A DNA stretch of 64,000 bases from the NCBI GenBank assembly GCA_002964805.2, contig PUDQ02000084.1, positions 186,001 through 250,000 on the forward strand, given 5' to 3'. Positions within the stretch are counted from its first letter, which is position 1. Each line of letters begins with the position of its first letter. Position numbers and translations under genes: made by a program. This document shows positions 1 through 12,181 of this stretch, piece by piece. This DNA comes from Trametes villosa (Eukaryota > Basidiomycota > Agaricomycetes > Polyporales > Polyporaceae). Below the pieces are notes generated by a model. It was not told where the DNA came from. It ran no database searches and was given only the letters and a program-made list of their open reading frames with translations.

Positions 1-1532
1 GCGATCGCTGCCCGCGCGCCACCGCGACCAGGAAAAGGATTCGGCCGTCCGCAAACGTTCGTCGCCCCGCGCTGACTCCCCGGTCGGCGAATGCGCGCGC
101 GCCGAATTTGAAGGCCTCCGCCGCTCCCGGCGGGCAAAACGTGAGCCGGCGGGAGGCGATAGAATACTTATCCTATCAGCGCTGGGACTACAGCCGGCCG
201 TGGCAGAGGGGGCCGTCGGCACCTCTTCAGCCCCCATTCAACGTCCAGGGCGCGCTCGCCTGGACAAGAACAACAGCAGCACCTCCAAGTTCCAACGAAC
301 ATACTGCGCGATTCGATCCCGCCGCGGGCACAGTCTATCGCCCGCGTGCCGCGCTATACCGCATAGGGCGCTAGCGCGTGCACGGCGGGGCTGAGACCGC
401 GCGCTGCCGGCGGGGGCGTGCGAGGGCGCGCTTGGTAATTGCCGTGCCTCGATCGGAGGTGGTGGCACTGGCAGAGGGAGCGGGAGGGCGGAGAGGGGCT
501 GGCCGCGGCCGGTGGCCGAGGAGCCCACACGCTAAGCAGAGGGTCGACGTCGGCCGGGTCGCGTCGCGTCGAGAATAGAGTGGCGATCGCCCGCAGGCGG
601 CAGGGCAGATCGGGCCCTGTGCGTCTGATTGCCTCGCGTGCACTCTCGTCGCTCGACTCGCGCGTCCCTCCGAGTCCGCGCTGCACTCGGAGTCCGGCCG
701 TCGGACGCGCGATCGCCTCGCTAGCACTTGCAAGTCCGCTCACCCGTCTCGCGAGCGGGAGTCTCCGTGTGTGCTCGGCAAAATCTGGTCTTTACGTCGT
801 CAGAATGTAAGCATGTCGTTTCCTTTACCTGCAGCGCGGACACGACCGAGGGGAGCACGGCGAACAGCGAACGGCGAGGAGGGGCAGATGAGGCGGCGCG
901 GGGGCCTATCGTGTAAATTCGTATGTATGTGTACAGGCGATCCGATGTGGTATATGTGTGGTCTAGTGTACAATCGATAGCGGTACAGGACGGAACGCGA
1001 TGATGCAGGCGCAAGCAGCAAACAACAGCTAGAGAGGTGGGTGCACGCAGCGGAGTAGTAGTAGTAGATCGGGAGCAGCACCGAGCAGCAGAGCAGGATG
1101 GATGGTCCGAAAGAAGAGACGACGGCGCGTCCGTCGCAGAAGGCGGGCACGCCGTCAGGAGTGATAGAGTACACGATGAGAAGCGTCCGGGCGCGGCAGA
1201 TCGCGTCAGCGAACGCGCAGGGCGTGATGGCAGAACGCGATACGGGGCAGGAGAAGGCGGTTGGTCTGATGATGGCGTCGCGGCGTGCCCGCCCGAGGAG
1301 GAGTGTTTTGCGCCCGCCGCGGGGCTGGGGAGGAGAGAGGGGTGTCGTGATCAGGCTGCAGCGGCCCACGCGAGGGCGCGCGGGCCTAGACCGCTGACGC
1401 CGTGCGAGGGCACACCGCGCCCCGCGTGGTCATGGGGCCCTCTCCGCGAACGCACGGCGGGGGAAAACCACTGGGGGTGACGGAAGGGCTGCCCTGTTTT
1501 CGCCTCTCTCCCCTCGCTCGCTCGCTGGCCGT
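1..1532. other. Gene-free GC-rich stretch
   Basis: No open frame here resembles a protein: the candidate frames are arginine/proline/serine rich, overlap on both strands and look like by-products of high GC. A short GTA trinucleotide run lies near 1060-1080. The stretch is immediately 3' of the WOPR gene, so part of it probably holds that gene's 3' UTR and terminator. Confidence 0.6.
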
Positions 1533-3077
1533 TCACCACCGCGAGCTCTGCACGAGAGCGGGCTTCGCCTCGTCCTCGGCGAAGCGGTCGTACAGCGGGC
1601 TGCGGCCGTTCAGCGAGCTCGTCCACGAGTGCCGGTGCGAGTCCTGCGAGATGTCGGGCGAGGAGAAGCGCTTCAGGTACAGCTCGTCCATCGGATCGCG
1701 CGGCCGCTGTTGGAGGCCCTGGAGATAAGCGAGCGGTACAAGCTGCGGGGTAGCCTTCTCGGCTTTCATCGAGAGCGGGAGGGAGACGTTCGATGGTGGC
1801 GTCAACGGCGACGAGAAGGGGCGGGGGGAAAGCCCAGGATCTGACGAGGATGAGGACGACTGTGTATATGGTGATGGATCGCGGAACATGTTCAGCCCCG
1901 TATCGTGAAGGTTCGGTAGCGGGACAGCGACCGGCTGGGCGTGCTGGTACTGGCTCGTCGACGGCGGGAGAGGGTGCGCCGGGTGCCTCGGCGACTCGTA
2001 CGGATGGGGGACGGGAGGGTATGTGTTGGAGCGGACTGCGTACGGGCCGGCGCCATTCTGTGGTGAGTGCGATATCCGAGGAGAAGCAGCGTGGGTCCAC
2101 TTGGGCGCCGACTCGACAGGGTAGTGGGGGACGGCGTGGGTGGGGAGTGGGGTCATCGTCACGCCCCAAGGCTCGTGCGTGGTGGGACCGACGTCCTCGA
2201 TCGGTGGTGCGTCCATGCGCTTGTTGGCCTTGTTGGCCCGCGCGCTCTTGAACCAACCCTCGGGAACAACGACGTCCCCCACGCCGGGGATGTCGTCTAT
2301 CGTCCCGAGGCTGTCGATCGTCGTCTGACTGAAGTACGCCGCTGCAAAATCTGGTCAGCGCCGGGCCCAACAGCCGCGCAAGAAGGCTGCGTACTAAGGT
2401 GCCATTTGCGGGTAAGTCCCCGTGGCCGGTCGTCCGGCAGCGAGACGTGCACGCTGTAGGTCTGCTTGATGAGGCGCTCGGCGTCCGAGCGGGAGTGCGG
2501 GAGGTTCCCTCGCGCGTCCCGTCTACTGAAAGCGCATGAGCACGCCGGACAACGGTGTAAAATTGAGAAAAATACACACCGCATGATGCTCGCCCAACGG
2601 GCGGAGGGGTTATTTGGGTCGTCGTGGACGTCGTTCTCCCGCTGGTGGTAAAACAGAAATTCCTGCACGGCCCATTAGCACACGGACGGAGCGGGCGCAT
2701 TCGAATAGGCACTCACGTCGCGTACGCGGCTGGGTCCCCAACCCATGCCATCCGTCCTAATAACAAGACTAAGTCAGACGGGGCATGCGGGGAATACGGC
2801 AGTGTACATACCACCTCTCCATACCCATTCCGGTGGCCTCGGAGTTGGCGCAGCGCTCCTCCCAGATGTACACACATCCCGAGGCGATACTGCGCAGCGC
2901 GTGAGACGGGCAGATTCGTGGGGGGACGTCAACACGGTTAATCGCTCACGCTCTGCGCTCCTCGGCATCGAGGCGCCTGGTGGTCATGGGGAGGACGTTG
3001 TGGGCGACGGCAAAGAAAATCTGGAGGGCATCGCGGGTGGAGCGGATGCGGACGTTGGTGAGTGTGGGCTGCTGCAT
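1533..3077 (-). CDS. WOPR (Gti1/Pac2 family) transcription regulator
   Basis: Six exons, read as complement(1533..2341, 2395..2525, 2580..2662, 2717..2756, 2812..2889, 2950..3077), give 422 aa. The start is the only ATG opening into the conserved box. WOPRa runs from about residue 12 to 100 (RSTRDALQIF, SGCVYIWEE, RWTDGMGWGPSRVRD, EFLFYHQRE). WOPRb runs from about 115 to 175 (RLIKQTYSVHV, RKWHLTAYFSQTTIDSL, VPEGWFKSARANK). The C-terminal 230 aa are Ser/Pro rich and low complexity, as is usual for WOPR proteins. The family (Wor1, Ryp1, Pac2, Sge1) consists of sequence-specific DNA-binding regulators of morphological switching, conidiation or sexual development in the nucleus. All introns are 50-60 nt with GT-AG ends and all phases agree. 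The family is certain; the biological role in this species is inference. Confidence 0.93.
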
Positions 3078-6000
3078 GGTGCGGCGGAGGGGCGTGATGG
3101 GGCAGGGATCGGGCGGGGCTGGGAGAAGGGGCGTACATTTATAAGAAGAGGGAGAGGCGCCGGAGGGGAGTGCTCCTGCGCGAGCTGGCGCGCCCGTCCA
3201 GAAAGGTTAAGCAGGGGCCAGGGCCCAAATTAAGCAGGGGATCCCCGAATCTGAAGAAGGCGCGATTGAGTTTACATTAGCTTTGCCGCCCAAATTAAAG
3301 CCCAACTCCGCAGATCGGGGTCTGAATCCCCTTGGCGGTATATCCATTCCCGCCAACGTTGTTTGACACCTCCCCACACTCCGCCCGGCCTAGGCCCCGC
3401 CGTCGCCGCCGCCGCCACGCCGGACATGCCAGCATTTGGCACGGGGGCTCTCTGGTGGCACCCTCCCCGCTGGCGGACGTCTGCGCAAACGCCGATGCGG
3501 CTGATAAGGGCACATCATCCTGACCGCGGTCCCCCATCGAACTCATCTGCTCAAACACTGCGGTGGCCATCATCCGCCACCCAAGTCAATCAGACAATGC
3601 GCGCCTCTCAGTGTCCCCCCGCCTTCGCTCGACATGATTGCCGCGCGCGCAGGGCCCGCTTCACGCCCGCAACGCTCGCCCGAGCGTATTTATCTGCGCT
3701 AGCTGATGGGGACCCTGATAGCCGCCGCTCGAGCAGCGGGGTACGATGCCTGGGCCTGAGCAGAAGAAAGACAAATTGACAGGGCGCACCTTGTGCTTAC
3801 GGCCGCACCATTCGCACCCAGCTCCTCCTCGGCCTGAGCGGGGGCCTCCCCCACAGCGCAGCAGCTGTACGGCAGCGGCCTGAGCCCTGGGTGACGGCGA
3901 GACGGCGCTCGGAGGGCACGGCTCGCGCGTCGCGCGCGAGGGGCAGCGGACGCGTTGCTCCGCCGACGAGATGGGAAGATCTCTGGCCTGGAATGCTCCC
4001 GCGAGTGCCACCCAAATCAGGGTCGTACGTACACAGCTCGCCACGGCGCACCGGTACCCAATCTTTTTAGATTAGATTGAGCGTGCGACGTTTTCGCCCA
4101 ATCCGCCGGGCCGATCGACCACACGGTAATCCGCGCTGTCCTTCAACCTTGTCTGCCCTCGGCATCCCGCGCGCCTCGCCTCGCCGCACGCAGGCCCTCG
4201 AGCCTGCCTGCCCGCCCGTGCCACCGCGGCCAGTGTCCGTCCGTGTATGTCGTAGGCCCGATCCCTCTGATACTGCGCCATCGCCGCGCAAACAATGTCA
4301 GCTGGCCGCCTCGCGCTGCTTGCGCCGCACGGCTGGCGCGCGATGGCCCGGTCGAGCACAATGCACCGGAGCGGGGTCGGAAGGGGCGCGGGCGGCGAGG
4401 CGAGCGCGAGATCAGAACGGTCGCTACGCCACCCGTCGCGCCCGGAAGTTCTCCGGCGAGAGGCGCGTTCGGGCGGTCGCCGGCGGGGAAGGGGCTGCAG
4501 CGTCTGAAAGGGGGCGCGGTGGGAGCGAAAGAGGGCGTGCGTGCTGGATATGGCAGGGGGGATGCGCGTCCGAGGCGGGAAGGCCATCGCCATCAGCGCG
4601 AGAGGCTGATCACGTAGGACAGATCACGTACGGGCGACTTTGCACGCTTATTCCACGTTCGCCTCCCACCGATTGGGCCGCCCCAACGCGAGCACGCCCT
4701 CCTTCTGACGTGAACGAAAAGCATCGCGGGAGAAGACAGCCGAGCCCCATGTCCACATGCCCTCCCCCTCCTCCTTCCCTCGCCCGCCCGTCCCCTCGGC
4801 CTCTTCTCTCTCCTCCTCGCGCGCCGCCCAGGCCCAGGAAGCACGCGCAGACGCACACTGTCCCCCGCGCAGGGCAGCCCAGAACGCGCGCCGGGCGTCG
4901 TGCTTGCGCTCACGCGCGGCACGGTGGGATGCGCGAGCACGCCCCCCGCTTCGCAAACCCAGCATAGGCGTTCAGCCTCCCAAACCGTCGCGACCCTGAG
5001 CCCGGCACGTACCGGCTCAGCGTGGATCAGACACCCTCGTCTTCTGCGTTCTCCCGCACACACGCCCGGCAGACGTTCTGGAGTCCAGACGTCAAGTGCG
5101 TCCGACGTCGACTCCGCCTGCGCCCCGTCGCGAATCCGAACCCGCCCTGGTCTCGCGATCGCGAGCGCGACGTGCCAGCCGAGGGTGCTCGCCCATGCGC
5201 ACGCCCGCGCGAGCCCCAGGAACGGCGCCGCGGAAACGGGGGCCCGGGTATTTTCTCTGTGAGCGAAAGTGACAAGCATGAGGTCATCTCGCTGCCGCCC
5301 CTGGCGAGCGTGCCCCCCGCCAGCGCGGAGGTGAGAACCGCGTTCTCACCGCACGCCCGACTGAATCCCCCCCAGGCTGAATCAGCCGCGGGGCCCACGC
5401 GGCGCACGCAGAACCACGGATGGTTACGTGTCGTCCTCCGCGACGAGAACGCTCTGGCAGTGGCTGGCTGCCCCGGCGCCGGTCTCGGGGCCCAAGGATG
5501 TATACAGTGGCCCCCTCATAGGGCCTGCGTCCTGGCTCTCCAGAGGGCAGGAAGCGGACCGAGTGCGGGCGATCTGCTGCAATTAGCGTCGTGCGCCCGA
5601 ACAGGCTGCGCACTCGCTGCCTGCGGGGGCCCCGTCCGAGGAGGAAGCGGGCGGGGGCGCATCGTGTGAGGCCTCCAGGCATTCGAGGGGGCCCACGTTC
5701 TTGTGGCGGCACCCAGGCGCAATCCGCCCCCTGCGCCGGCGCTCAGGGCGGGGAAATCCCATTCAGACAGGCTATCCGATCGGCCTCCATAGCTCGCGTC
5801 GCCGGGGGGCAATGGCGGCCCAGGGGCACGGGCTTCTTCGAACGAGTGTGCACGCGCGGAGGCGCAGAGACGGGGCAATGCGTTCTGCTATTTGTGCGCG
5901 CTCGAGTCGAGCGTCGACGCCTTCTGATTTCGACGTCGGACGAATGGCTGGCGTATGGGGGTGGTGGCGGACTAGGCCGGTGCGCGTAGCGTGCTGCGAC

Positions 6001-6210
6001 GGTGGCGGCGCTTCTATTGAGCACGCCGACTGAATGGCGCTACGGTAATCGTGCAGCGGGCGGGGGGTTATAGGCCCCGCCGTGGTTACAAATGCCCAGC
6101 GTGACCGGCGGGCGCGAAGCACCGACCGCGCTGTGGGTCCCCATGATGGTCGACTGATCGCAGAAGCCGCGCGGGGGCGTAATGCGTGCGCCGCCAGAGC
6201 GACCGCGCCC
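3078..6210. other. Long gene-free region upstream of the WOPR gene
   Basis: About 3.1 kb of GC-rich DNA separates the WOPR start from the 3' end of the DNAJC11-like gene. I find no coding exons. The long frames (for example 4077-4967 +) are Arg/Pro/Ala rich with no recognisable domain. Small direct repeats sit at 3207-3217 and 3230-3240 (TTAAGCAGGGG) and at 3224-3233 and 3289-3298 (CCCAAATTAA). It may be an extended promoter or non-transcribed spacer. Confidence 0.55.
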
Positions 6211-9200
6211 TCATTCGACCAAGTGATCTACACAGACGGAAAGGATATCAGCGTCCCGTAATAGCCCCGCCGCCCCGGGACGCACTCCTCGAGCGTTACG
6301 TCTCCGAAGCGGCGCTGCGGGCGGCGGAAGCACGCCCGGGCGTGCGAGCCGCGACGCACCTTTCAGGGGGAGCACGACCGGCATATAGTCGGGTATTTCT
6401 GCGTAGTGCGCGCGCCCGCGGAACCTGTAGCGTATCCGCAGCGTCTTGGGCACGCCCGAGACGGGGTCGTAGAATCCTGGAATGCCGGCCTGTGGGAGGG
6501 CACGAAAGCGTGGGCGTGAGCAGCTGAAAACACCTAATGCAAAAATTTTATCGTGATGGCAGAATGCGTCAAATGACGGCACAATACCGGCGAAGCCGGC
6601 CTTCACTTCACTTTACAAGTTATTGCGCAGATAGTCTGGCGCGGGGCGCCCTCGATCGCGCCCTCCCACACCCGTCGCGCAGACAAGGCTTAGGTTAGCC
6701 AGCACAATCAGCGACGGCGGGCCAGCACGGTGCCGACCGCTGCCAGATGGAGACGTGCGGCGCACGACCCGCACTGGCAGCCTCCCGACAGGAGTGTATG
6801 GCAAACGGCATACAGCTTAATTGACCGCTCAGGGCGAGGGCGAGGACGGCGGCCGCGACCCGGCGCCGCGGGCGAGGGCGACGAAAAGCCCCGGACCCAG
6901 GCAGCGACATCGGATAGCGGTCGAAGGGCAGCGGCCTTATCAGCCAGACAGGAAAGGCAGGCGGACGTGCTACGTGCACGATCGAGCGCGGGCGCACCTT
7001 GCTTCTTTTCCCGGGGATGTACAGCTGGCTGGCGTTGACCAATGCCTGCACGGGCACGGTGACGTCCACCTCCAGGCCTTCGCTGCCCTCGTCCTGCTCT
7101 GATGGGCCGTAGCGGGCTTCTAGAACGACAAGCCCTGTGTGAATTGCGTGAGCGCTCTCAGAAATCAAGCTCCTCCCGAACCGCCAGAGCGAGACGCACC
7201 GTCACATGCCTCCTCGGCGCGCATATGTCTGTGTGCGGTGTCCTCCAGCAGCGACACCGTCTCCTTCCACTGGCGGAGCAGGTCGGATTTCTCCTCCCGC
7301 AACTGCCGACGGGCGTCGTTGAAGAACCTAACCAGCTCCGTGAGAAACGTCGAGAAAACGTCTGAAGCAGCGGGACGCTAACTGTATCCGCTGTGCCCGG
7401 CGGCGCGGGCGTATCCTGAGATAGTAAACCAGGGACAACGCCGCCGACGGCAATACCGCCGTCCAGAAGGCGAGGGAGTTATTGTGCTCGCGCGACAGTA
7501 TCACCGGGAGGGTGAGCGTCTGCCCGAAATACGTCGCACTGAACCCCCCGTCAGCACCGCTGCAGTATACTGTGGCCGGACTGCTGCACTCACTCCACGC
7601 GCAGGGTGACGCCCTCTGCGTTAGCGCTGACGTTCGCACCCACGGCCGCATTGTCGCCCCGCCATTCGCCACCGAAGAGCCAAGAGAGCCCGGCGAGCCC
7701 GACGCGCAGCACCGTCTGCAGGTGCACGCCGAGCTCGAGGAACGAGATGCCGTATCGCCCGTTCAGGCCGGTCGCAGGGCCCGCGAGGTCGAAGCCGAAC
7801 TGCCACTCGCTGGTGTAGTATGCGAGCCCAGACACGGACGGCGCGCGGAAGGCGAACGAGCCCGAAGGCTCCTCGGGGCCCTCATCGGGCTGCAGGCTGT
7901 CGTAGAACGAAGACGAAGCGACGGCCGCAGTAATTCTGGGCCCGGTCGGTGCGAACCCCACATCGAGCACGCCTTGCATGGGCGAGTTCGGGAACAGTTG
8001 CCGCGCAAGCGACAAGTTGACGGGTGGCAGAAGGAGGGTGTCCCCCTTCTTGTACGTGAAGGGCTGGAGGAACAGAAGGGGGTGCAAAGCGGTCTGGCAC
8101 GTGAGAGTGCAGGCCTCTGCTTGGTAGGAGCCCTTCACCGAGACGCCAGAAATCGCGAGCAGATTGGTGGTCGCCTGTGGCGTGTGAGGTGAGAAGCGCG
8201 CGACGTCGTCGAGGGAAATAACGCGAACCTCGAAAGCTAAGCGAGGGGAATATTGGTGCTTTACTGTCCCTGTCAGAGCTGCCCCGTAAAACTGCCTGCT
8301 CCTTAGGTTCGATCTGGTGCCCATCGAGAGCCGGCTGGAAAGAGCCAGCCATGTCTTCTTGCTGATCTCCGTCTATTCGCAGTCATTAATGCGAGGAGCG
8401 ATGCCTGGAAATGAGGTTTACCTGAACGCGATGTCTCACGGCCATGCTCTCCCGTCGCACATCGGAAAGGGAAGCCTGGAGATTTTGCCATGGCGAAAGC
8501 GGGGAGCCGTCCTGGGCTTCGTATTCGTCGTCGAAGACGGACGAGACATCAAAGCCGATAGTGACGGTTCCTTTCGGGTGTATTGCCTGTTCGACGCGCT
8601 GGCGTGCTACCTCGCGCTGCTGCCGCCGCAATTCGTCCTCGAACTGTCCCCGGATATTTACGTCAATCACCGCATTTACGCGTGAGAAGAGCGGCTCACT
8701 TCTAACCCTGACGCATGTCTGAAGTCCGCGGATTGAAGTAGCAGTAGGCCTTCCGGACCTGGTCGAACGAAGCGTCAGACTTCCACGGCCATATGAAAGA
8801 AAGGGTAAGGCTGACCTAAGCTGTCGTACGCGCGACTGGAAGGCGTACGGGCATGAGTCGCGGGAGGTGGCGCAGACACATAGGGACGTACCGGGTCACC
8901 GGGTCAGAGAGAACTGTAGGCGGAGGTGAAGGCGTGCATCGTGGGCGGAGAATAGGCGGTGCTCACCTTCGTACGCCTTCTGGAGCTCGAGGAAGCGTTC
9001 GGTGGCGGCCTCCTTCCGACGCTCGTCGGTCTGCTTGTCTGGGTGGAAGACGATCGAGAGCTGGCGATAGCGTTCCCTGATCTCGTGCTCGGACGCGGCC
9101 TTTGGGAGGTTGAGGACTGAGCTAACTGTAAGGTTAGCGGGAAGGGCGTGGCGTGCGTCGGCGGACGTGCGCACTAGAAGTATTCCTTGTCTTCTGGGCG

Positions 9201-9242
9201 AGCAGAAGACGACGCGGGAGCCGCGCTGGGTGTGCCTGGCAT
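6211..9242 (-). CDS. DNAJC11-like J-domain protein (mitochondrial inner-membrane organisation)
   Basis: Thirteen exons: complement(6211..6227, 6360..6489, 6998..7134, 7200..7327, 7383..7538, 7594..8174, 8229..8372, 8422..8643, 8700..8758, 8816..8835, 8892..8913, 8967..9121, 9175..9242), 612 aa. Residues 20-85 form a J-domain with the HPD motif (FHPDKQTD) that stimulates Hsp70. The middle is a beta-rich domain starting near HPKGTVTIGFD, and the C-terminus is the DNAJC11/DUF3395 domain ending in GIPGFYDPVSG, RIRYRFRGRAHYAEIPDY and PLKDHLVE. Animal DNAJC11 associates with MICOS/SAM at mitochondrial contact sites; the same role here is by homology. Exons of 17, 20 and 22 nt occur. The intron at 6490-6997 is 508 nt, about ten times the others. 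The intron at 8175-8228 is 54 nt and in frame, so its removal cannot be proved from phase. Confidence 0.92.
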
Positions 9243-9688
9243 TCGCGACGGAAGAGAGGGCTGGAGCGGTGAAGCTGCGTTCAGTCAATGCACATTCCTA
9301 GCGGGGTGGGAGAGTCGGGAGAGGCGAACCAGCTTGTTGGCCCGAGCCTCCGCGCGCGCGGGAGCCTCGAGCCCAGACCGCCGCGGAAGCGCGCCCTTAC
9401 AAACGTAATAGCGCGGCCTTGACCAGCTTTCTAACCGGCTTTCCCGAGGGACTTACGTCGGCTAATCCGCGGCGGTAAGCACGATAAGGACGCGTTCGCG
9501 CGGCGAGCCGGACAAGCCCGCGAGCAGGCGCCCACGTTCAGCGTCTGTGCCACGCGCCCTCGCGAATGAGATCATACGCACAGTGGGCCTCTTCGACTCT
9601 TGCCACGGCCTGCCTCACGCTCGGGCTACGCCGACTTTGCCCATTCCCTATTGCGCGCATCCCCCTCGCCCACACAAAACTCTGCTAA
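9243..9688. promoter_or_regulatory. Divergent promoter region between the DNAJC11-like and RMD1-like genes
   Basis: 446 bp lie between two genes read outward in opposite directions, so it must hold both promoters and 5' UTRs. I see no clear TATA element or other defined site; the stretch is GC rich. Confidence 0.5.
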
Positions 9689-11716
9689 ATGTCGACCAGC
9701 CAATCAGGCCCCAAGGCCCAGGCCTCGGCTGCGGCCACCGCCGCTGAACCCAAGGCCCGGGGCGCCAACCGGTCCACCAAGGTTGCTGGGAAGCTCAAGG
9801 TCCTCCCAGAGCACGCAGAGCCTCTCCTACAGCAGAACAACGCGCCGCAGCCCTCACACCCGCCTTGCGACCGCGACGAAGGTGGAGAGGGTTCCGGCAC
9901 TCTCGCAGACAGCGAAGAGGAGGAGGAGGAGGACGAGCCCGAGCCAGAGGACGTCGAGGTAGGCTGGCCATCGGGGGTACGAACGGCCCTTGCTTCGTGA
10001 CGCTGACCTGCGGCTCCGTCCCCGCATGCGCTAGGTCTACAACCAGATCGACCTCATACCCGCTGGCACCGCGCGCAGGGATGCCCTGCGGCTCACCAAG
10101 AAGAAGGCAAAGTCCCTGCCGCGCGTTACCGCCTATGCGACCGCGAGGTGCGCCTCGCCCTTCTCCCCCCCAATAGCGGCCGCTTCCTGACGCGTCGCGC
10201 ACAGTTCCTACCGCTTCCCAGAGCTTATGAAGTTCTTTAACGCGCGCCGCAACTCGTACCACACCAACCCGCGCACGATCGTCGACGTCATCTACACCCC
10301 ATACGTATACGAGCCCCCTTCTGCGTCCGAGCAGCCTGCGACCCAGAGTCGCGTCCACTTCAATGCGGACTCGCGGGAGCCCGGCCAGACGGGCGACCTT
10401 CTCGGGGTCCCCGAACTCGCGCCCGGGGCGTCTGACGTTGAGGGCGCCGTCTCTTCCGGTGTGGACGTGCACGGACCGAGCAATGGCAAGAGCAGGAAGA
10501 AGAGCAAGTTCTCAGAGTCCCCGACTGAGGCAGAAATCTTCATATTCGAGTATGGCACCGTTGTCCTCTGGGGCATGACCGAGGCGCAGGAAAAGCGTTT
10601 CCTCTCCTCGATGTGAGTTCAACACCCGCTATTCAATGTAGCTGCCATTGACTTCCACCTCCAGAAAACGCTTCGAGGTTGAGCGGTTAGGTAGGCAACG
10701 GCGTTCTACCAATTTGGACAGTCGGAACTTACCTTCTCCCAGCGCCGCAAGACGTCGAAATGGAAGACCTGAACTTCTACTACGCCAGCTATAGCAGGTG
10801 AGCTCCCTTGCGCCGTTCTGTCTCTCTGCGCAGTCGCTCACACCCTCTGCAGAATCTATAACGATGTCATCACGCTCCGGAAAGGGTCGAGCTACATGTG
10901 AGCTTGACCTCACCCTTACGCTGTGGCGTTTGCTGACACGGCTTCCGCCCGCGCAGGACGAAGCTCTCGCTCTCTCACGCGCTCGCGCAGTCCGTCAAGA
11001 TCTCCCTCGTACGTCCCTCTCGCCTCCCGCCGCTTACCATACCGTGCTGCAAGGAACTCACCATGGGCTGACCTAGTTCGAGAAACTCATCTCGACGACG
11101 ATAGACGAGACGAAGGACATCCCCGAGATCATCAGCAACACGGGCAAGATCGACATGAGCCACAAGGAGATCATGCGCAAGATCGGCGAGCTCTTCCTCC
11201 TGCGCACGAACATCAACTCCGTCGGCTCGGTGCTCGACTCTCCGGTACGTCCCGCCGCCTCCCCCAACCGTCACCCTGCTCACTAAACACCCAATCTCAT
11301 CGTCTCACAGGAGGTCTTCTGGGTACGCATACGTCTCCCTCCCTTCGCCGCTATACGTCCCCAGCGAATCTACTGACACCGGCCCGCACGGCAGACGTAC
11401 CCGGACCTGCAGCCGCTCTACGACGCCGCGCGCAGCTACCTCGAGATCCCGCAGCGCATCGACCTGCTCAACGCGCGCGTCGAGGTCCTGCAGGACATGC
11501 TCCAGCTCCTCAAGGAGACCGTCACCTCCCGCCACGCGGAGCGCCTCGAGCAGATCGTCATCGCGCTCATCGCCGTCGAAATTGGTGCGTGCTCGTTTTT
11601 GACGCCCCGCGACCTCCGTCGGGGACGCGTCTGGATGGGTTGGCAGATTGTGCTGACTTTGTGACGGATGTGAAGTACTCGGGATCATCACGATCCTCGT
11701 CGACCTCTTTTCGTAG
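9689..11716 (+). CDS. RMD1/Sif2-type DUF155 membrane protein
   Basis: Eleven exons: 9689..9958, 10035..10147, 10205..10612, 10665..10690, 10743..10797, 10853..10897, 10957..11008, 11077..11244, 11311..11322, 11395..11584, 11676..11716; 459 aa. The N-terminus (to about residue 90) is low complexity with an acidic Glu run. The DUF155 domain spans roughly 130-435, with motifs such as YRFPELMKFFNARRN, IFIFEYGTVVLWGM, KRFEVERLAPQDVE, LNFYYASYSR and GELFLLRTNINSVGSVLDSP. A C-terminal hydrophobic helix (IALIAVEIVLGIITILVDLF) is the usual tail of this family. Yeast RMD1 and RMD8 are needed for meiotic nuclear division; human RMND1 supports mitochondrial translation. Exon 9 is only 12 nt. Molecular function in fungi is not established. 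Confidence 0.93.
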
Positions 11717-12181
11717 ACGAAGAGAAGGCGCCCCGACTCAGCGGGCGAAGGACAGTTCGCCTGCCATCGGCCAGGCCCGAAGCCATTGCTGAGTGCGTCG
11801 GGTCTAGCACGTCCCACTAATCGGACGATACTTTATCTGCATGCTCTCGCAAGAAGCATCGGAACGGCCGCTACGACTATCCTATCTGTATTATAACCTA
11901 CCCGGATACTACCCACCTCCACGGACTTACGACTTGCGGACACCGCCCTCGTGCACACGGGGGTGCGTTTTGATCACTCATAATGAACGAAGCTCTTCTG
12001 CAGCAAGATCGCCGCTAGCGCGCGGTCGCGAAGCGGTGCTCGAGGGGTATATTTACATCTTTGCAGAAAGCGTCGTCGCCATATATCGATACAATACGTG
12101 CTCGGCGTTCTATACGTACAGTACGGCGCCCCTGCCGTGCGGAACTTCATCAACCATCAACCCAGTACTCGTACTCGGTCC
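11717..12181. other. Convergent intergenic region
   Basis: 465 bp between the ends of the RMD1-like gene (+) and the alcohol dehydrogenase gene (-). It should carry both 3' UTRs and terminators. No further coding exon or RNA gene is visible. Confidence 0.5.

Noticed and set aside
1351..2712. 453-aa open frame on the minus strand
   Set aside because: It overlaps the WOPR exons in another frame, is Arg/Pro rich and has no family resemblance; the spliced WOPR model explains the region.
3288..3342. Possible tRNA (GGGGTCTGAATCCCC resembles a T arm, with CCGCC/GGCGG ends)
   Set aside because: Only about 53 nt, the T loop lacks the TTC motif, and no D or anticodon arm can be formed.
4077..4967. 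296-aa plus-strand open frame in the gene-free region
   Set aside because: Composition is Arg/Pro/Ala dominated, as expected from stop-poor GC-rich DNA. Frames on the opposite strand are equally long and there is no domain or exon pattern.
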